A DNA stretch of 61,981 nucleotides from Spirochaetales bacterium (GCA_030615505.1 JAUWZD010000011.1:1-61981), one strand, 5' to 3'; shown: positions 34,031 through 43,823, counted from the first letter of the stretch. A program made the numbers and translations. Notes: a model not told the origin generated them from the sequence alone.

Positions 34031-34383
34031 AATATATCTAATTCTTTATTCTCCTCGTTCTTTTTTCCATCCTTACTCTGCGTAGTGGGTTCAACCTTAT
34101 TCTGTTCATCTTCAGTATTGTTCTCTATTTCCTCTTTATTTTCCGTATAAATGATTTCATCTTCCAAATTATCGAGATTTTTTAATGCTCTTAAGATAAG
34201 CTTTTCAATTTCATCCTGATCGTTTTTAAACTCAGATACCATTTTTTCCAGTTCCTGCATCCTGTTCTGAGAGGAATCGATAGTTCTCTTAAGTGCCTGA
34301 TTCTCTTCTTTTAGAATTCTTATTAGATCAACCGCTTTATTGATTTTTATCTCAAGCTGTCGGATCTGTTCCAAATGAATCAT
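34027..34383 (-). CDS. coiled-coil protein upstream of zapA
   Basis: 118 residues. Residues 5-85 form a continuous heptad-rich coiled coil (EQIRQLEIKINKAVDLIRIL and EENQALKRTIDSSQNRMQEL), followed by a low-complexity acidic tail. Size, coiled coil and pairing with zapA resemble ZapB-like division proteins, but I see no diagnostic motif, so this is only an analogy. It starts 3 bp after the rplT stop and overlaps zapA by 4 bp. Confidence 0.65.
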   Translation of the reverse strand: MIHLEQIRQLEIKINKAVDLIRILKEENQALKRTIDSSQNRMQELEKMVSEFKNDQDEIEKLILRALKNLDNLEDEIIYTENKEEIENNTEDEQNKVEPTTQSKDGKKNEENKELDIF

Positions 34384-34386
34384 TTT

Positions 34387-34749
34387 CTATTCCACTCTCG
34401 AAGCGGCGTTAGCTTCATCGATCAGTGATTTAAAGGCTTCAGGATTCTCGATGGCCATATTTGATAGTGCTTTGCGGTTGATCCTGATACCCGCCCTGCT
34501 CAGACCATACATAAACTTAGAATAGCTTATATCGTTCTGTCTGCATATTGCTGAAATGCGTGCAATCCAAAGAGCTCTAAAGTTTCGTTTTCGGTTTCTA
34601 CGATCTCTATAAGAATAGGTTAAAGCCTTAGCTATGGCATCCTTGGCTGTCCTGAAGAGTTTGCTCCTTCTTCCCCAATAGCCTTTAGCCTGTTTAAGAA
34701 TTTTTTTTCTTCGGCTGCGTCTTTTAGTTCCATCAACTGCTCTGGGCAT
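34387..34749 (-). CDS. rplT: 50S ribosomal protein L20
   Basis: 120 residues, highly basic. The sequence matches L20 along its length (KILKQAKGYWGRRSKLFRTA, WIARISAICRQNDISYSKFM, RKALSNMAIENPEAFKSL). Third gene of the infC-rpmI-rplT block, 20 bp after rpmI. In many bacteria L20 represses this operon by binding its leader; I did not find a convincing mimic here. Confidence 0.97.
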   Translation of the reverse strand: MPRAVDGTKRRSRRKKILKQAKGYWGRRSKLFRTAKDAIAKALTYSYRDRRNRKRNFRALWIARISAICRQNDISYSKFMYGLSRAGIRINRKALSNMAIENPEAFKSLIDEANAASRVE

Positions 34750-34769
34750 CTTTATCTACTCCCTGATCT

Positions 34770-34967
34770 CTATCCATATGGTAATAATTTTTTTGCTCTA
34801 CTATTCTCTGCTTTACTTATAATGGCGGGCTGTCTCAATCGCCGTTTCCTTTTGCTGTTCTTCTTAGTTAGAATATGACGAAGCCCCTGTTTTTTATATC
34901 TTATCTTTCCGGTCCCTGTTAATTTATAACGCTTTGCCGCACTTTTTCGTGTTTTTTGCTTTGGCAT
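34770..34967 (-). CDS. rpmI: 50S ribosomal protein L35
   Basis: 65 residues, basic, with the L35 signature PKQKTRKSAAKRYKLTGTGK and HILTKKNSKRKRRLRQ. Second gene of the operon, 15 bp after infC. Confidence 0.96.
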   Translation of the reverse strand: MPKQKTRKSAAKRYKLTGTGKIRYKKQGLRHILTKKNSKRKRRLRQPAIISKAENSRAKKLLPYG

Positions 34968-34982
34968 TAGGCTTATTCTCTC

Positions 34983-35501
34983 CTATTTTTTCGTTTTAGG
35001 ACTTATAAACATCGACATCATTCTCCCCTCCATCCTGGGCGGTTTATCCAGAATATATGAGTCCTCTAATAACTCTAAAACTCTCTGTAAAACGTCTCGA
35101 CCCAGTTCCGTATGGGCAAGCTCCCTACCTCGAAATCGCACTGTCACTTTTACCTTGTATCTCTCTTGTAGAAATTGCTTAATGTGCCTGGTTTTAAAGC
35201 TGAGATCATGCTCCTCAATCTTTGGCTGCATTCGAATTTCTTTCAGTTTTACCTGCTTATGCTTTTTTTTGGATTCCTTTAACCTCTTTTCCTGTTCAAA
35301 CTTATACTTACCGTAATCCAGCAATTTACAGACCGGCGGTTTTGCATTTGGAGAAACCTCGACCAGATCCAGACTCGAGTCCCGGGCGATACCCAGAGCT
35401 TCAACAGTTGGAATGACTCCTCTCTGATTTCCCAGGGCATCTATAAGCCGGACTTCTTTAACCTGGATCATCTCATTGATCCGTTGATTTTTTATTGCCA
35501 A
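34983..35501 (-). CDS. infC: translation initiation factor IF-3
   Basis: IF-3 with N-domain ([46 protein letters not shown]) and C-domain ([37 protein letters not shown]). AGGAGG at 35506-35511 points to TTG 35501 as start; the frame also reaches another TTG at 35519, but that lies before the ribosome binding site. A non-ATG start is common for infC and lets IF-3 control its own synthesis. A good sigma-70 promoter is 43 bp upstream. Confidence 0.95.
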   Translation of the reverse strand: MAIKNQRINEMIQVKEVRLIDALGNQRGVIPTVEALGIARDSSLDLVEVSPNAKPPVCKLLDYGKYKFEQEKRLKESKKKHKQVKLKEIRMQPKIEEHDLSFKTRHIKQFLQERYKVKVTVRFRGRELAHTELGRDVLQRVLELLEDSYILDKPPRMEGRMMSMFISPKTKK

Positions 35502-35543
35502 TATACCTCCTATACGCAATTATATATTAAAAGCGTTTAGATA

Positions 35544-35572
35544 ACTATACCATCCTGTGAAAAAAGAGTCAA
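35544..35572 (-). promoter_or_regulatory. sigma-70 promoter of the infC-rpmI-rplT operon
   Basis: On the coding strand TTGACT, 17 bases, TATAGT. Transcription would start near 35537, leaving a leader of about 35 nt before TTG 35501. Confidence 0.7.
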
Positions 35573-35575
35573 AGG

Positions 35576-38500
35576 TCAGACACGTACTTTATCCCACAGA
35601 GCCATTACCTCGTCCCATTTTGCCTGAAGGTATTTCTTGAAAACATATTCTTCATAGTAATCCCTGGCTATGTTTTCAGCAGCTCCGGTCATATCCTGGA
35701 AGAGGGACTTAAGAGCGGTGAGGATGTTCTGACCCCCGTGCTGCAGGTTATCCGGGATTTTAAATTCCGGACTGAAGATAGATTCGCGAAGTTTTGCCAG
35801 CGAGCCTGATTCATCAATATTTAAGGATTCATCAGTATCTTCCTTGCTCTCAGCCAGGAGATTCTCAATGTCAACCATTATCTCCTCTGCTGAATAAGCA
35901 GTGATGGCTTCCTCCTTACCTTTTACCTGAATATCTCCCAAACGAGTACAGCGTACATATTCCTTAATTTCTTCGTAGGTATTCTGTGTTAAGAGTACAT
36001 CTCCGGGATTAGCGGTAGTTTGCATACGGGAAGCGACGTTCACCGTATCCCCGTAAATATCGGAGTCTTTGCGGATAACAAGTCCTGTATTCAGGCCTAT
36101 CCGCACATTGAACTTCTCTTCTTCAACCTTATACTGATTATGCTCCTTGATTTTTTTGTGAATTGTTAAAGAGGCTAAAGCCGCATTCAAGGGATGTTTG
36201 AAAGTGGCCAGTAGTCCATCACCCATTTTCTTGATCAATGTTCCTCTTAAGTTGGTTATGGTGGGTATACAAATTCCCTCGAAGCTCTGGATCAGTTTTA
36301 TCAGTGTGGAGGTATCCGAGGCTGAGCTCTTCTCCGTGTAGCTTACTATATCAATAAAAAAAACGGTTAGAATCTGTGAGTTTTCCCTCCTGAATTTAAA
36401 CTCCAATTTTGCATGTTCGATCAAGCCTTCGGGTTGATCGGTAATCAGTCCGTGTGAAGAAATAGTAGCTTCTTTTATACCGGCAGGTACGGCAGCTCTT
36501 AAACCGATGTCTGTTTTGCTCTTTAAATGATCTAAAAGAGCCTTTCGGATCTCTTCTGATAGATCACCCTCACAGAATTGAGGAAGATTTTTGCGCAGTT
36601 CTTGTTGGATGGCTGCACTGTCTGAGTAAATGAGCTTTAAAAGGTGAGAGAGTACTTCATGGGAAATCGGTTTTTCCAGATTCTTAAGCAGATCCACAAT
36701 AACAGCTTCATCTTTGGAGTTGACATAATCCTCCAAAATCTGAATTGCATAGTCGTCTTTCAATATAAGTAGAGTCAGCAGAGCCTCTACTTGAACGGAC
36801 TTAATGCTGTCTTCGAGCAGAAGGTAGAGACGATTGGTGAGTACATCAATAGGAATATTCTTCTCCTTTTTGGCAAGAGCCCTGAGGGTGCGAATACCAA
36901 TTTGGCGAATAAAAGAATCGCTGCTGCCTGTGAGATCGAGGATCGGCTGTAATAGTGAAGAGTCACCATATTGAGCCAGAATTTCTGAAATTTCCTTCTT
37001 TATATTGTTATCGATTTCAGGTAATTTAAGTGCTCTGATCAGCGGAGGCCTTATTTCTCTTAAACCCTGCAGATCCATTTGTTTAATGGAATCTACTATC
37101 AAGACTTGAGTACTGGTACTGATACCTGGATTCAGAAGGAACTTGAGAAGGGAGCTTATAAAGATTCTGGAAGGAACAAAACGTGCTCCCCGAATATATC
37201 CAAGGACTGAGGGTGCATACTTTTCCGATTCTGCAAAAACTGCCTTTGCCTGTTCAATTACTGTCCTGTTTAATAACTGGCAGAGAGTTACCACGCTTGT
37301 TTCTTCTAAAAACTCGTACCGCTCTTCCCTGGCAAACTTAAGGATTTCAAGAATTTTCTTTCCGGAGTTTCTAACTTCTAAAGTTCCTATCACTCTTATC
37401 AACCTGTTTAATCTGTGCATGAGAGAGTGGCTTTCCAGACTGATTTTGGAAAGAGTGTGGGATATAGTGAGCCTCACCTTGCGATCGGAAATCATGAACA
37501 GGGGTACGCATGCTTCAAATCGGTTCTGATCATCTATTGAAGCGGTCTTTAGAAGATTCCTGATATTTTGAACAATGGAAGCAGGATTTCCGGGGGTTTC
37601 AGTTTTAAAATAGCCCTGGATCTCCTGCAGCAAATCAGGTGGGCTGTATCGCTCAATGATCTTGGCCAGTATCACGATAAGCAGGGATTCACGTTCCTTA
37701 ACGCCTTTAAGGGAAATATTCAGCTTTCTTACCTTTCCGAGTACTGCTTCAAGGTGGGTTGCTGTAGTAAAGGTAAATTCGTTTAAAAGAAGGGGGGAAT
37801 GAGATTTCACCTCTTTAACAATTTTAACTAAAAAATCCCCGTTCAGCGCTTCGGTTTCCTGATCTATATACGATACACGGAGGAGAAGCCGGAATATCTT
37901 GATGGGATGTTGAATCCTCCCGTTATAGTCGGAGATAGTAATGAGAAAGGACGTCATGGCTTTTGGATCTGCATTTGTGAGTGTTTCCAGCAGGAAGTTC
38001 AACTGAGGATTCTCACTTTTCAAGGCGTAAGCACTAAGATAGCACCCAAGTGTATGGGGATCAAAGTCTACTGCTCTCTCTTTATAATATTCTATAAATG
38101 CGCTCACCTCATGACTGCTCGATTGAAGCAGTTTAGTGAATATTATTCGCTGCACATCCGGTGGCAGCTTGTTGAAATGGATTTTAATCAGGTCAATCTC
38201 GCCTGATTCGAGCAGCCCAGGCATTACAATTTCATAAAAGTCTTTCTGTTTGCCTGGATCCGAAAGAACCGATTTATTAAGCTCACGAACCCTGGGATGA
38301 AAGGGGGATATTTTGTTTATGGTTTCCAGAATTTTTTTTCTGACTTCCAGCCCCTGAAAAATGTTAAAGTACTTAGCAAGCTTATCAATGGAGGAAGGAG
38401 CGTTAATTACTGCCAGGGTTTGAATGACGGCTTTTTGCTGAGATGGCTTTCCTTTCTCCAGGATACGGTAAAGATGAGGCATGGCTACTTCATTACCAAT

Positions 38501-38680
38501 CGATGCTGAGGCTTCAATCGCAGACAGACTGACATCAATATCTGAATCATAAAAGTCCTTTATTAGAATTCGGAAAATTTGTTCGTCGTAGAAATTTTTC
38601 AGCAGAGAGAGAACCGTTATTTTGGCTTCCCGGTTTAATGAAGTATCAATTGTACTGCCAAACTTTTTACTTCTATTCAT
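35576..38680 (-). CDS. HEAT-repeat protein with C-terminal class III nucleotidyl cyclase
   Basis: 1034 residues. Residues about 20-740 are a long series of HEAT-like helical repeats; residues 770-935 form a class III adenylate/guanylate cyclase domain with both metal Asp (D777 in FFIDIVSYTEK, D821 in KKMGDGLLATF) and the transition-state pair N881/R885 (DTVNVASRMQ). A helical tail of about 100 residues follows. No membrane segment is seen, so it is probably a cytoplasmic cyclase driven by protein-protein contacts. Substrate ATP is likely (Lys in GTLIKKMGD). The upstream palindrome replaces the ribosome binding site. Confidence 0.85.
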   Translation of the reverse strand: MNRSKKFGSTIDTSLNREAKITVLSLLKNFYDEQIFRILIKDFYDSDIDVSLSAIEASASIGNEVAMPHLYRILEKGKPSQQKAVIQTLAVINAPSSIDKLAKYFNIFQGLEVRKKILETINKISPFHPRVRELNKSVLSDPGKQKDFYEIVMPGLLESGEIDLIKIHFNKLPPDVQRIIFTKLLQSSSHEVSAFIEYYKERAVDFDPHTLGCYLSAYALKSENPQLNFLLETLTNADPKAMTSFLITISDYNGRIQHPIKIFRLLLRVSYIDQETEALNGDFLVKIVKEVKSHSPLLLNEFTFTTATHLEAVLGKVRKLNISLKGVKERESLLIVILAKIIERYSPPDLLQEIQGYFKTETPGNPASIVQNIRNLLKTASIDDQNRFEACVPLFMISDRKVRLTISHTLSKISLESHSLMHRLNRLIRVIGTLEVRNSGKKILEILKFAREERYEFLEETSVVTLCQLLNRTVIEQAKAVFAESEKYAPSVLGYIRGARFVPSRIFISSLLKFLLNPGISTSTQVLIVDSIKQMDLQGLREIRPPLIRALKLPEIDNNIKKEISEILAQYGDSSLLQPILDLTGSSDSFIRQIGIRTLRALAKKEKNIPIDVLTNRLYLLLEDSIKSVQVEALLTLLILKDDYAIQILEDYVNSKDEAVIVDLLKNLEKPISHEVLSHLLKLIYSDSAAIQQELRKNLPQFCEGDLSEEIRKALLDHLKSKTDIGLRAAVPAGIKEATISSHGLITDQPEGLIEHAKLEFKFRRENSQILTVFFIDIVSYTEKSSASDTSTLIKLIQSFEGICIPTITNLRGTLIKKMGDGLLATFKHPLNAALASLTIHKKIKEHNQYKVEEEKFNVRIGLNTGLVIRKDSDIYGDTVNVASRMQTTANPGDVLLTQNTYEEIKEYVRCTRLGDIQVKGKEEAITAYSAEEIMVDIENLLAESKEDTDESLNIDESGSLAKLRESIFSPEFKIPDNLQHGGQNILTALKSLFQDMTGAAENIARDYYEEYVFKKYLQAKWDEVMALWDKVRV

Positions 38681-38684
38681 TTAA

Positions 38685-38704
38685 TAATGATATTGTTATC
38701 ATTA
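38685..38704. promoter_or_regulatory. palindromic operator candidate at the cyclase start
   Basis: TAATGATA-TTGT-TATCATTA, perfect 8-bp arms with a 4-bp spacer, ends 5 bp before the ATG of the cyclase gene. It resembles Fur/PerR-type boxes in base composition but not in spacing, and lies in the divergent region shared with a ferritin-like gene. Confidence 0.55.
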
Positions 38705-38815
38705 ACTAGTCTATCCAATTCATTCTGTAATGTCAACGATTTTGGCATCAGTAGGCTAAAGCGAACATCCCGCGGAGCGATTGATTTAAGCTTTCGATTA
38801 TGATAGTATGGCGAA

Positions 38816-39289
38816 ATGGAAGAATATCCAACCCGGTTTAAGGATATTACACAGGTCATTGATTTCGCCATTAAGAGAGAACAGGAAGCCCAGGAACTCT
38901 ATCTTACCTATTCTAAGAGTACTAATCGGGCAGGATTTATACAGCTTTTGATATCTATGGTTGAAATGGAAAAGGAGCATGAAAAAAAGCTGCTCGGACT
39001 CAAGGAAGAAGGGAGATTAAATGAGATTTATTCCTCTGGGAGTATTCAGGATTTAAAAATCAGTGATTATTTGGTTGAGGTTGATTTTTCTCCGGACATG
39101 GAGTATGGGGATTTTTTAATTCTGGTGATTAAAAAAGAGAGAGGCTCTGAAAAGCTCTATAGACATCTTGAATCACTCACCACTGATCAGGAGGTAAAGC
39201 AGATATTCCAGATTATGGCAGAAGAAGAAAAAAAGCATAAAATATGGGCTCAAGACCGTTACGATCTGGAAATCCTCAAGGAGAATTAG
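38816..39289 (+). CDS. ferritin-like / rubrerythrin-related diiron protein
   Basis: 157 residues of four-helix-bundle type. Candidate iron ligands are the Glu of REQEAQELY, the ExxH of VEMEKEHEKKL, the Glu of KKERGSEKLY and ExxH of MAEEEKKHKIW, spaced as in rubrerythrin. No C-terminal rubredoxin domain is present. Likely a peroxide-protection or iron-handling protein of this anaerobe-type genome. No Shine-Dalgarno sequence is evident. It is divergent from the cyclase gene and ileS follows after 106 bp. Confidence 0.75.
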   Translation: MEEYPTRFKDITQVIDFAIKREQEAQELYLTYSKSTNRAGFIQLLISMVEMEKEHEKKLLGLKEEGRLNEIYSSGSIQDLKISDYLVEVDFSPDMEYGDFLILVIKKERGSEKLYRHLESLTTDQEVKQIFQIMAEEEKKHKIWAQDRYDLEILKEN

Positions 39290-39315
39290 CACCGACCCTT
39301 ATGAATTCCCCCATC

Positions 39316-39345
39316 TTGACACCGCTTCTCCTTTTTATCTAAAAT
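39316..39345 (+). promoter_or_regulatory. sigma-70 promoter of ileS
   Basis: TTGACA, 18 bases, TAAAAT, about 50 bp before the TTG start of ileS. A small hairpin (ATGCC/GGCAT) follows. No T-box leader is visible. Confidence 0.65.
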
Positions 39346-39395
39346 GCCCTTTATCGGCATCATACTCAAGATTATAAATCTCCCGGGAGGCAAAT

Positions 39396-42300
39396 TTGTA
39401 CAAACCCGTTGATCCCAAGATCAACTTTCCCAAGATGGAAGAAGAGATAATCAGATTTTGGGAGGATAATCATATATTTGAGAAATCTATCCGGCAGAGA
39501 GAGGGATGGGAGGAGTTTATCTTCTATGACGGACCTCCTTTTGCAACGGGATTTCCGCACTTCGGGCACTTTGTACCAGGTACAGTTAAAGATATTATTC
39601 CCCGTTACCAGGCTATGAAGGGGAAAAAAGTCGAGCGTCGATTTGGCTGGGACTGTCATGGGCTCCCCGTGGAATACGAGATGGAGAAAGAACTGGGCAT
39701 TTCCGGAAAAAAGGAAATTGAAAAGTTTGGGATAGCAAGGTTCAATGAATCCTGCAGATCTATTGTTCTGCGATACACCCGGGAATGGCGGCGCATCATG
39801 ACCAGATTGGGAAGATGGGTTGACTTCGATAACGACTATAAAACTATGAACCCGGGCTATATGGAATCCATCTGGTGGGTTATAAAAGAGCTCTGGAACA
39901 GGAAATTGTTGTACGAGGGTTTTTACATCCTCCCATACTGTCCGCGGTGTTCAACCGCCCTTTCCAACTTCGAGCTGAACCTGGGGGGATACGAGGATGT
40001 ACATGATCCCTCTATTACCGTAAAATTCCGTGTTAAAGGAGGGGATGCGAACACCTATTTTTTAGCATGGACAACGACTCCCTGGACGCTCCCGTCCAAC
40101 CTGGCTTTAGCCTTAGGCCCTGAAATTAACTATGTCAAGGTTTCAGATGGAGATGAGAATTATATCCTGGCCAAAGACAGGTTAGAGTATTATTACCGCA
40201 GCGAGAATGAATATGAAATTGTTGAAGAATATTCCGGGAAAGAACTGGATGGGATCGATTATGAACCCCTTTTCCCATATTTCGCCGACTTAGCTGCAAA
40301 GGGAGCCTTCAGAACTTACCTCGCGGATTATGTATCGATTGGAGATGGAACAGGCATCGTCCACACCGCCCCAGGATTCGGTGAAGATGACTATACTCTG
40401 CTTAAAGATATGGATGTCCCCATAGTCTGTCCCATAGATGAGGAAGGCCATTTTACAAAAGAAGTCACAGATTACAGCGGTATGTTCGTAAAAGAGGCAG
40501 ATAAAAAGATAATAAAGGACCTGAAGGATAAAGGGTTGGTTGTTAAGCATGAGTCATATCTGCACAGCTATCCCCACTGCTGGCGATGTCATTCCCCCTT
40601 AATCTACAGGGCTATTTCCTCATGGTTTGTGAATATTGATAAGATCAAAAGGAATATGATTAATGCGAACTCCAAAATCTACTGGATGCCTCAGCATTTA
40701 AGAGACGGCAGATTCGGAAAATGGCTGGAGGGAGCCCGGGATTGGGCCATATCCAGAAACCGGTACTGGGGTAATCCTATCCCCATCTGGAAGTGTAATT
40801 CCTGCGGTGATCAGGTGTGCCTTGGGTCCCGTAAAGAGCTGGAGGAGCTCTCGGGTAAAAAGCTTGAAGATATTCATAAGCATTTTATTGACGATATTAC
40901 ATTTTCCTGCGCCTGCGGGGGGACTATGCAGAGAATCCCGGAGGTGTTGGACTGCTGGTTTGAATCCGGTTCCATGCCCTATGCCCAGAATCACTATCCA
41001 TTTGAGAATAAAGAGCATTTTGAAGCTAATTTTCCTGCTGATTTTATCTGTGAAGGACTGGATCAGACCCGGGGGTGGTTTTATACCCTGACAGTACTTG
41101 CAGCCGCTCTTTTTGATAAACCGGCGTTTATGCACTGCATAGTTAACGGTCTTGTTTTAGCTGAAGACGGCAGGAAGATGTCTAAATCGGAGAGGAACTA
41201 TACAGACCCCATGGAGGTTATAAACAGCTTTGGTGCGGATTCCTTAAGATTATTCCTAATGCACTCCGCCTGTGTAAAAGCAGAGGATTTACGCTATTCG
41301 GATAGCGGCGTTAAAGAAGTTTTAAAAAACGTGATTATACCTCTCTGGAATGCCTATAGTTTCTTTGTGACCTATGCCAATATTGATAGAGCGAATCCGG
41401 AATCGGCTCCTTCAAATCCGGAGAATCCACTGGACCGCTGGATTCTTTCTGAGTCCGAAAAAATGGTCAGAGAGATTACAGAACAGCTCGACCTCTATGA
41501 CCTGCAGAAGGCCATTGATCCTTTTGTGGGATTTATTGACCTTTTAAACAACTGGTACATACGGCGCTCACGCCGCAGATTCTGGCGATCCGAGAACGAC
41601 CTGGATAAAAGTGAGGCCTATCAAACTCTCCGCTCTGTGCTTGTGAAACTCGTTAAAGTAGCTGCTCCATTTATTCCGTTTACTACTGAGGAAATCTACA
41701 GGAATTTGAAAAATGCTGATGCTCCAATCTCTGTTCATCTAACGGATTATCCGGTGGAAAATCCCGGTGTGAGGAATCTCGATCTGGAAAGCAAGATGAG
41801 CCTCACACGGCAGGCCGTTTCCATGGGCAGGGCCCTGCGGGCCTTGCATAATTTGAAAATCCGACAGCCCTTGAAAGCGCTCCACCTGGTAACGAAGAAT
41901 CAGGGAGAGAAGAAGGTTCTCATAGAGATGGAGGAGATCATTAAGGAAGAGCTTAATGTTAAGGGAATTGTATTCAGGGAAAACGAAGAAGATCTGGTGG
42001 AGCTTAAGGCCAGGCCCAATTACAGAATGCTGGGAAAAATTCTCGGTAAGGATATGAAATCAGCTTCTTCCATGATTGAGAATCTGTCCGTGCCTGAAAT
42101 CCTATCCCTTCAGGAGGGTGCAACCCTGTCCATAGACCTGGGTCATAGAGTCTTCGATCTGACTCAGGAGGGAGTAATTATCATCAGGCATGAGAAAGAG
42201 AACCTTAAGGTATTGAATGAAGGCTCGCTTACAGTAGCTTTGGATTCAGAACTCAATGAGGAACTTATCCAGGAAGGGGTCATCCGCGATCTGGTGCGTA

Positions 42301-42530
42301 GCATTCAGAACTTAAGAAAGGAAATAGGCCTGAATGTTACAGATAGGATCGAGTTGTATATAGTAGGCTCGGAAAAGCTTAAAACCGCAGTAGAAAATTT
42401 CTCAGAACATTTAACCAGCGAAATTCTGGCAACAGCCTGGGATTGGGGGAAGCCTGACCAGGAGAGTGTGTATGAAGCTGAGCTGGAATGCGGTCGGGAA
42501 AAGTGTGTTGTGTATTTAAAAAAGATGTAG
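39396..42530 (+). CDS. ileS: isoleucyl-tRNA synthetase
   Basis: 1044 residues. Class I signatures are present: the HIGH-type motif FATGFPHFGHFVPGTVKD near residue 51 and KMSKSERN in the C-terminal part of the catalytic domain. The editing domain (TWTTTPWTLPSNLALALG) and the anticodon-binding domain (LNNWYIRRSRRRFWR) are also clear, with a long C-terminal extension as in the eukaryotic-like IleRS type. TTG start with CGGGAGG upstream. The eukaryote-like form is often mupirocin-resistant, an inference from the family. Confidence 0.96.
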   Translation: MYKPVDPKINFPKMEEEIIRFWEDNHIFEKSIRQREGWEEFIFYDGPPFATGFPHFGHFVPGTVKDIIPRYQAMKGKKVERRFGWDCHGLPVEYEMEKELGISGKKEIEKFGIARFNESCRSIVLRYTREWRRIMTRLGRWVDFDNDYKTMNPGYMESIWWVIKELWNRKLLYEGFYILPYCPRCSTALSNFELNLGGYEDVHDPSITVKFRVKGGDANTYFLAWTTTPWTLPSNLALALGPEINYVKVSDGDENYILAKDRLEYYYRSENEYEIVEEYSGKELDGIDYEPLFPYFADLAAKGAFRTYLADYVSIGDGTGIVHTAPGFGEDDYTLLKDMDVPIVCPIDEEGHFTKEVTDYSGMFVKEADKKIIKDLKDKGLVVKHESYLHSYPHCWRCHSPLIYRAISSWFVNIDKIKRNMINANSKIYWMPQHLRDGRFGKWLEGARDWAISRNRYWGNPIPIWKCNSCGDQVCLGSRKELEELSGKKLEDIHKHFIDDITFSCACGGTMQRIPEVLDCWFESGSMPYAQNHYPFENKEHFEANFPADFICEGLDQTRGWFYTLTVLAAALFDKPAFMHCIVNGLVLAEDGRKMSKSERNYTDPMEVINSFGADSLRLFLMHSACVKAEDLRYSDSGVKEVLKNVIIPLWNAYSFFVTYANIDRANPESAPSNPENPLDRWILSESEKMVREITEQLDLYDLQKAIDPFVGFIDLLNNWYIRRSRRRFWRSENDLDKSEAYQTLRSVLVKLVKVAAPFIPFTTEEIYRNLKNADAPISVHLTDYPVENPGVRNLDLESKMSLTRQAVSMGRALRALHNLKIRQPLKALHLVTKNQGEKKVLIEMEEIIKEELNVKGIVFRENEEDLVELKARPNYRMLGKILGKDMKSASSMIENLSVPEILSLQEGATLSIDLGHRVFDLTQEGVIIIRHEKENLKVLNEGSLTVALDSELNEELIQEGVIRDLVRSIQNLRKEIGLNVTDRIELYIVGSEKLKTAVENFSEHLTSEILATAWDWGKPDQESVYEAELECGREKCVVYLKKM

Positions 42531-42537
42531 CTTCAAG

Positions 42538-43413
42538 ATGAATAAGAGGTTTATAAACGTAATTATTCTGCTGGTCATTTTTATTATTACCTCCTGCGCC
42601 ACCCGTCCACCGGTCAGGCCAAGGACATTCGTAGATCTGATGGGAGTTCTGCCACCTGAAAGCACAGTCTTTTTTTCTATAAATATTCATACAAGCGGTG
42701 ATCTGTTTAAGGATATTTTGAAGGCCGCAGAAATAGAAAGTAAGGAAATTGAAAAGATCATGAGCAAGACCCACCATTTGTATGCGGGTGTCTTCTTGAG
42801 TCCCTATATGCCTGCATCCATTTCTATTATCGCCGTTGGCAGATATTCAAAATTTTTTGTTAATCTTCCCCTCTCCTTAAGTAAAGAGTGGTACAGGGTG
42901 AAGTCGTCCGAGTCATACTGGCAGCATACCCAGGACTCACTGCAGGTAGCTTATCCTGAAAAGAGTATTATTTTGATCTCTTATGATTCTATAGAAAGGA
43001 TGCTTAAAAGATTGAAGAATCCGAGGTCCTATCCCTTTCCCGGGGATATTATCACAGAGCTGGAGAAGGCGGATATACTTATTTTTTTTCCGTCTCTGCC
43101 AACCCTTATGGATTCAAGTCAGTTAAAAAAGCTCCCTATCCAGAGGGTTTGGATTATTGCTAATAGAGCGGAGCAGAATTACGAAGTAATTACGGTTTTC
43201 GATCTCAGAGATGTAGAAGAATCCCGTATACTTGAGGTTCTTTTCAGGTTGATTATAATTGCCTGGATGCGTAAAGCAGATATGGATAATCTTGTAGAAC
43301 GCTTGAGAGGAATGGAGATCACCATGGCGGAACAGAGAGTGCGGATATCGGGCCTTCAGTTTTCCAATGATGAGCTTGTTGAAGTGCTTGAGACACTGCT
43401 GTTGTCTAAGTGA
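42538..43413 (+). CDS. putative lipoprotein, function unknown
   Basis: 291 residues. Hydrophobic N-terminus ends in lipobox IITSC, so a lipoprotein. The mature protein is a mix of beta strands and helices; the start (PRTFVDLMGVLPPESTVFFSINIHTSGD) resembles DUF3352-like or bacterial cell-envelope proteins in which a conserved pair of repeats is predicted, but I cannot name it. It begins 7 bases after the ileS stop and is probably co-transcribed with it. No other motif is visible. Confidence 0.7.
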   Translation: MNKRFINVIILLVIFIITSCATRPPVRPRTFVDLMGVLPPESTVFFSINIHTSGDLFKDILKAAEIESKEIEKIMSKTHHLYAGVFLSPYMPASISIIAVGRYSKFFVNLPLSLSKEWYRVKSSESYWQHTQDSLQVAYPEKSIILISYDSIERMLKRLKNPRSYPFPGDIITELEKADILIFFPSLPTLMDSSQLKKLPIQRVWIIANRAEQNYEVITVFDLRDVEESRILEVLFRLIIIAWMRKADMDNLVERLRGMEITMAEQRVRISGLQFSNDELVEVLETLLLSK

Positions 43414-43483
43414 CAATTTTATAGTAAATTACACCATATAATTTAGCTTGTGTAATAAGCTGCGCTGGGAACAGGAGAAAACA

Positions 43484-43795
43484 ATGCCGACATATGATTA
43501 CAGATGCAGGAACTGCAATTATGAATTTGAACTATTCCAGAGTATTAAAGAAAAGCCCCTGGAAACCTGTCCCAGGTGCGGTAAATCCGTTCGCAGATTA
43601 ATCGGCGGAGGTATTGGAATTATATTCAAAGGAAGCGGTTTTTATACAACCGATTACAAGTCTTCTTCTGCCTTAAGCGGGAGAGACGGATCGGGCAGAA
43701 AAGCGGCTGAAGAGGCTGCGAAATCGAAATCCGATACTAAGCTTAAGGAAAAGGCTGAAGCGAGCAAAACCGGCACAGAAAAGAGCAATGACTGA
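43484..43795 (+). CDS. FmdB-family zinc ribbon protein
   Basis: 103 residues from ATG 43484, with AGGAG before it. The N-terminal zinc ribbon is typical (MPTYDYRCRNCNYEFELFQ and CPRCG, a CxxC pair), followed by IGGGIGIIFKGSGFYTTDY and a charged low-complexity tail. Function of the family is unclear; proposed as a transcription regulator. The frame extends 12 codons further upstream but without support. Convergent with thiI. Confidence 0.85.
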   Translation: MPTYDYRCRNCNYEFELFQSIKEKPLETCPRCGKSVRRLIGGGIGIIFKGSGFYTTDYKSSSALSGRDGSGRKAAEEAAKSKSDTKLKEKAEASKTGTEKSND

Positions 43796-43823
43796 AATTT
43801 GAGGCTGTGTTAAACTAAAATCC

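Noticed and set aside
39346..39395. T-box or riboswitch leader upstream of ileS
   Set aside because: The leader is under 50 nt and has only a 5-bp hairpin; no T-box motif is visible.
43448..43483. Upstream start for the FmdB-type gene
   Set aside because: The family begins MPTYDY; AGGAG lies just before ATG 43484.
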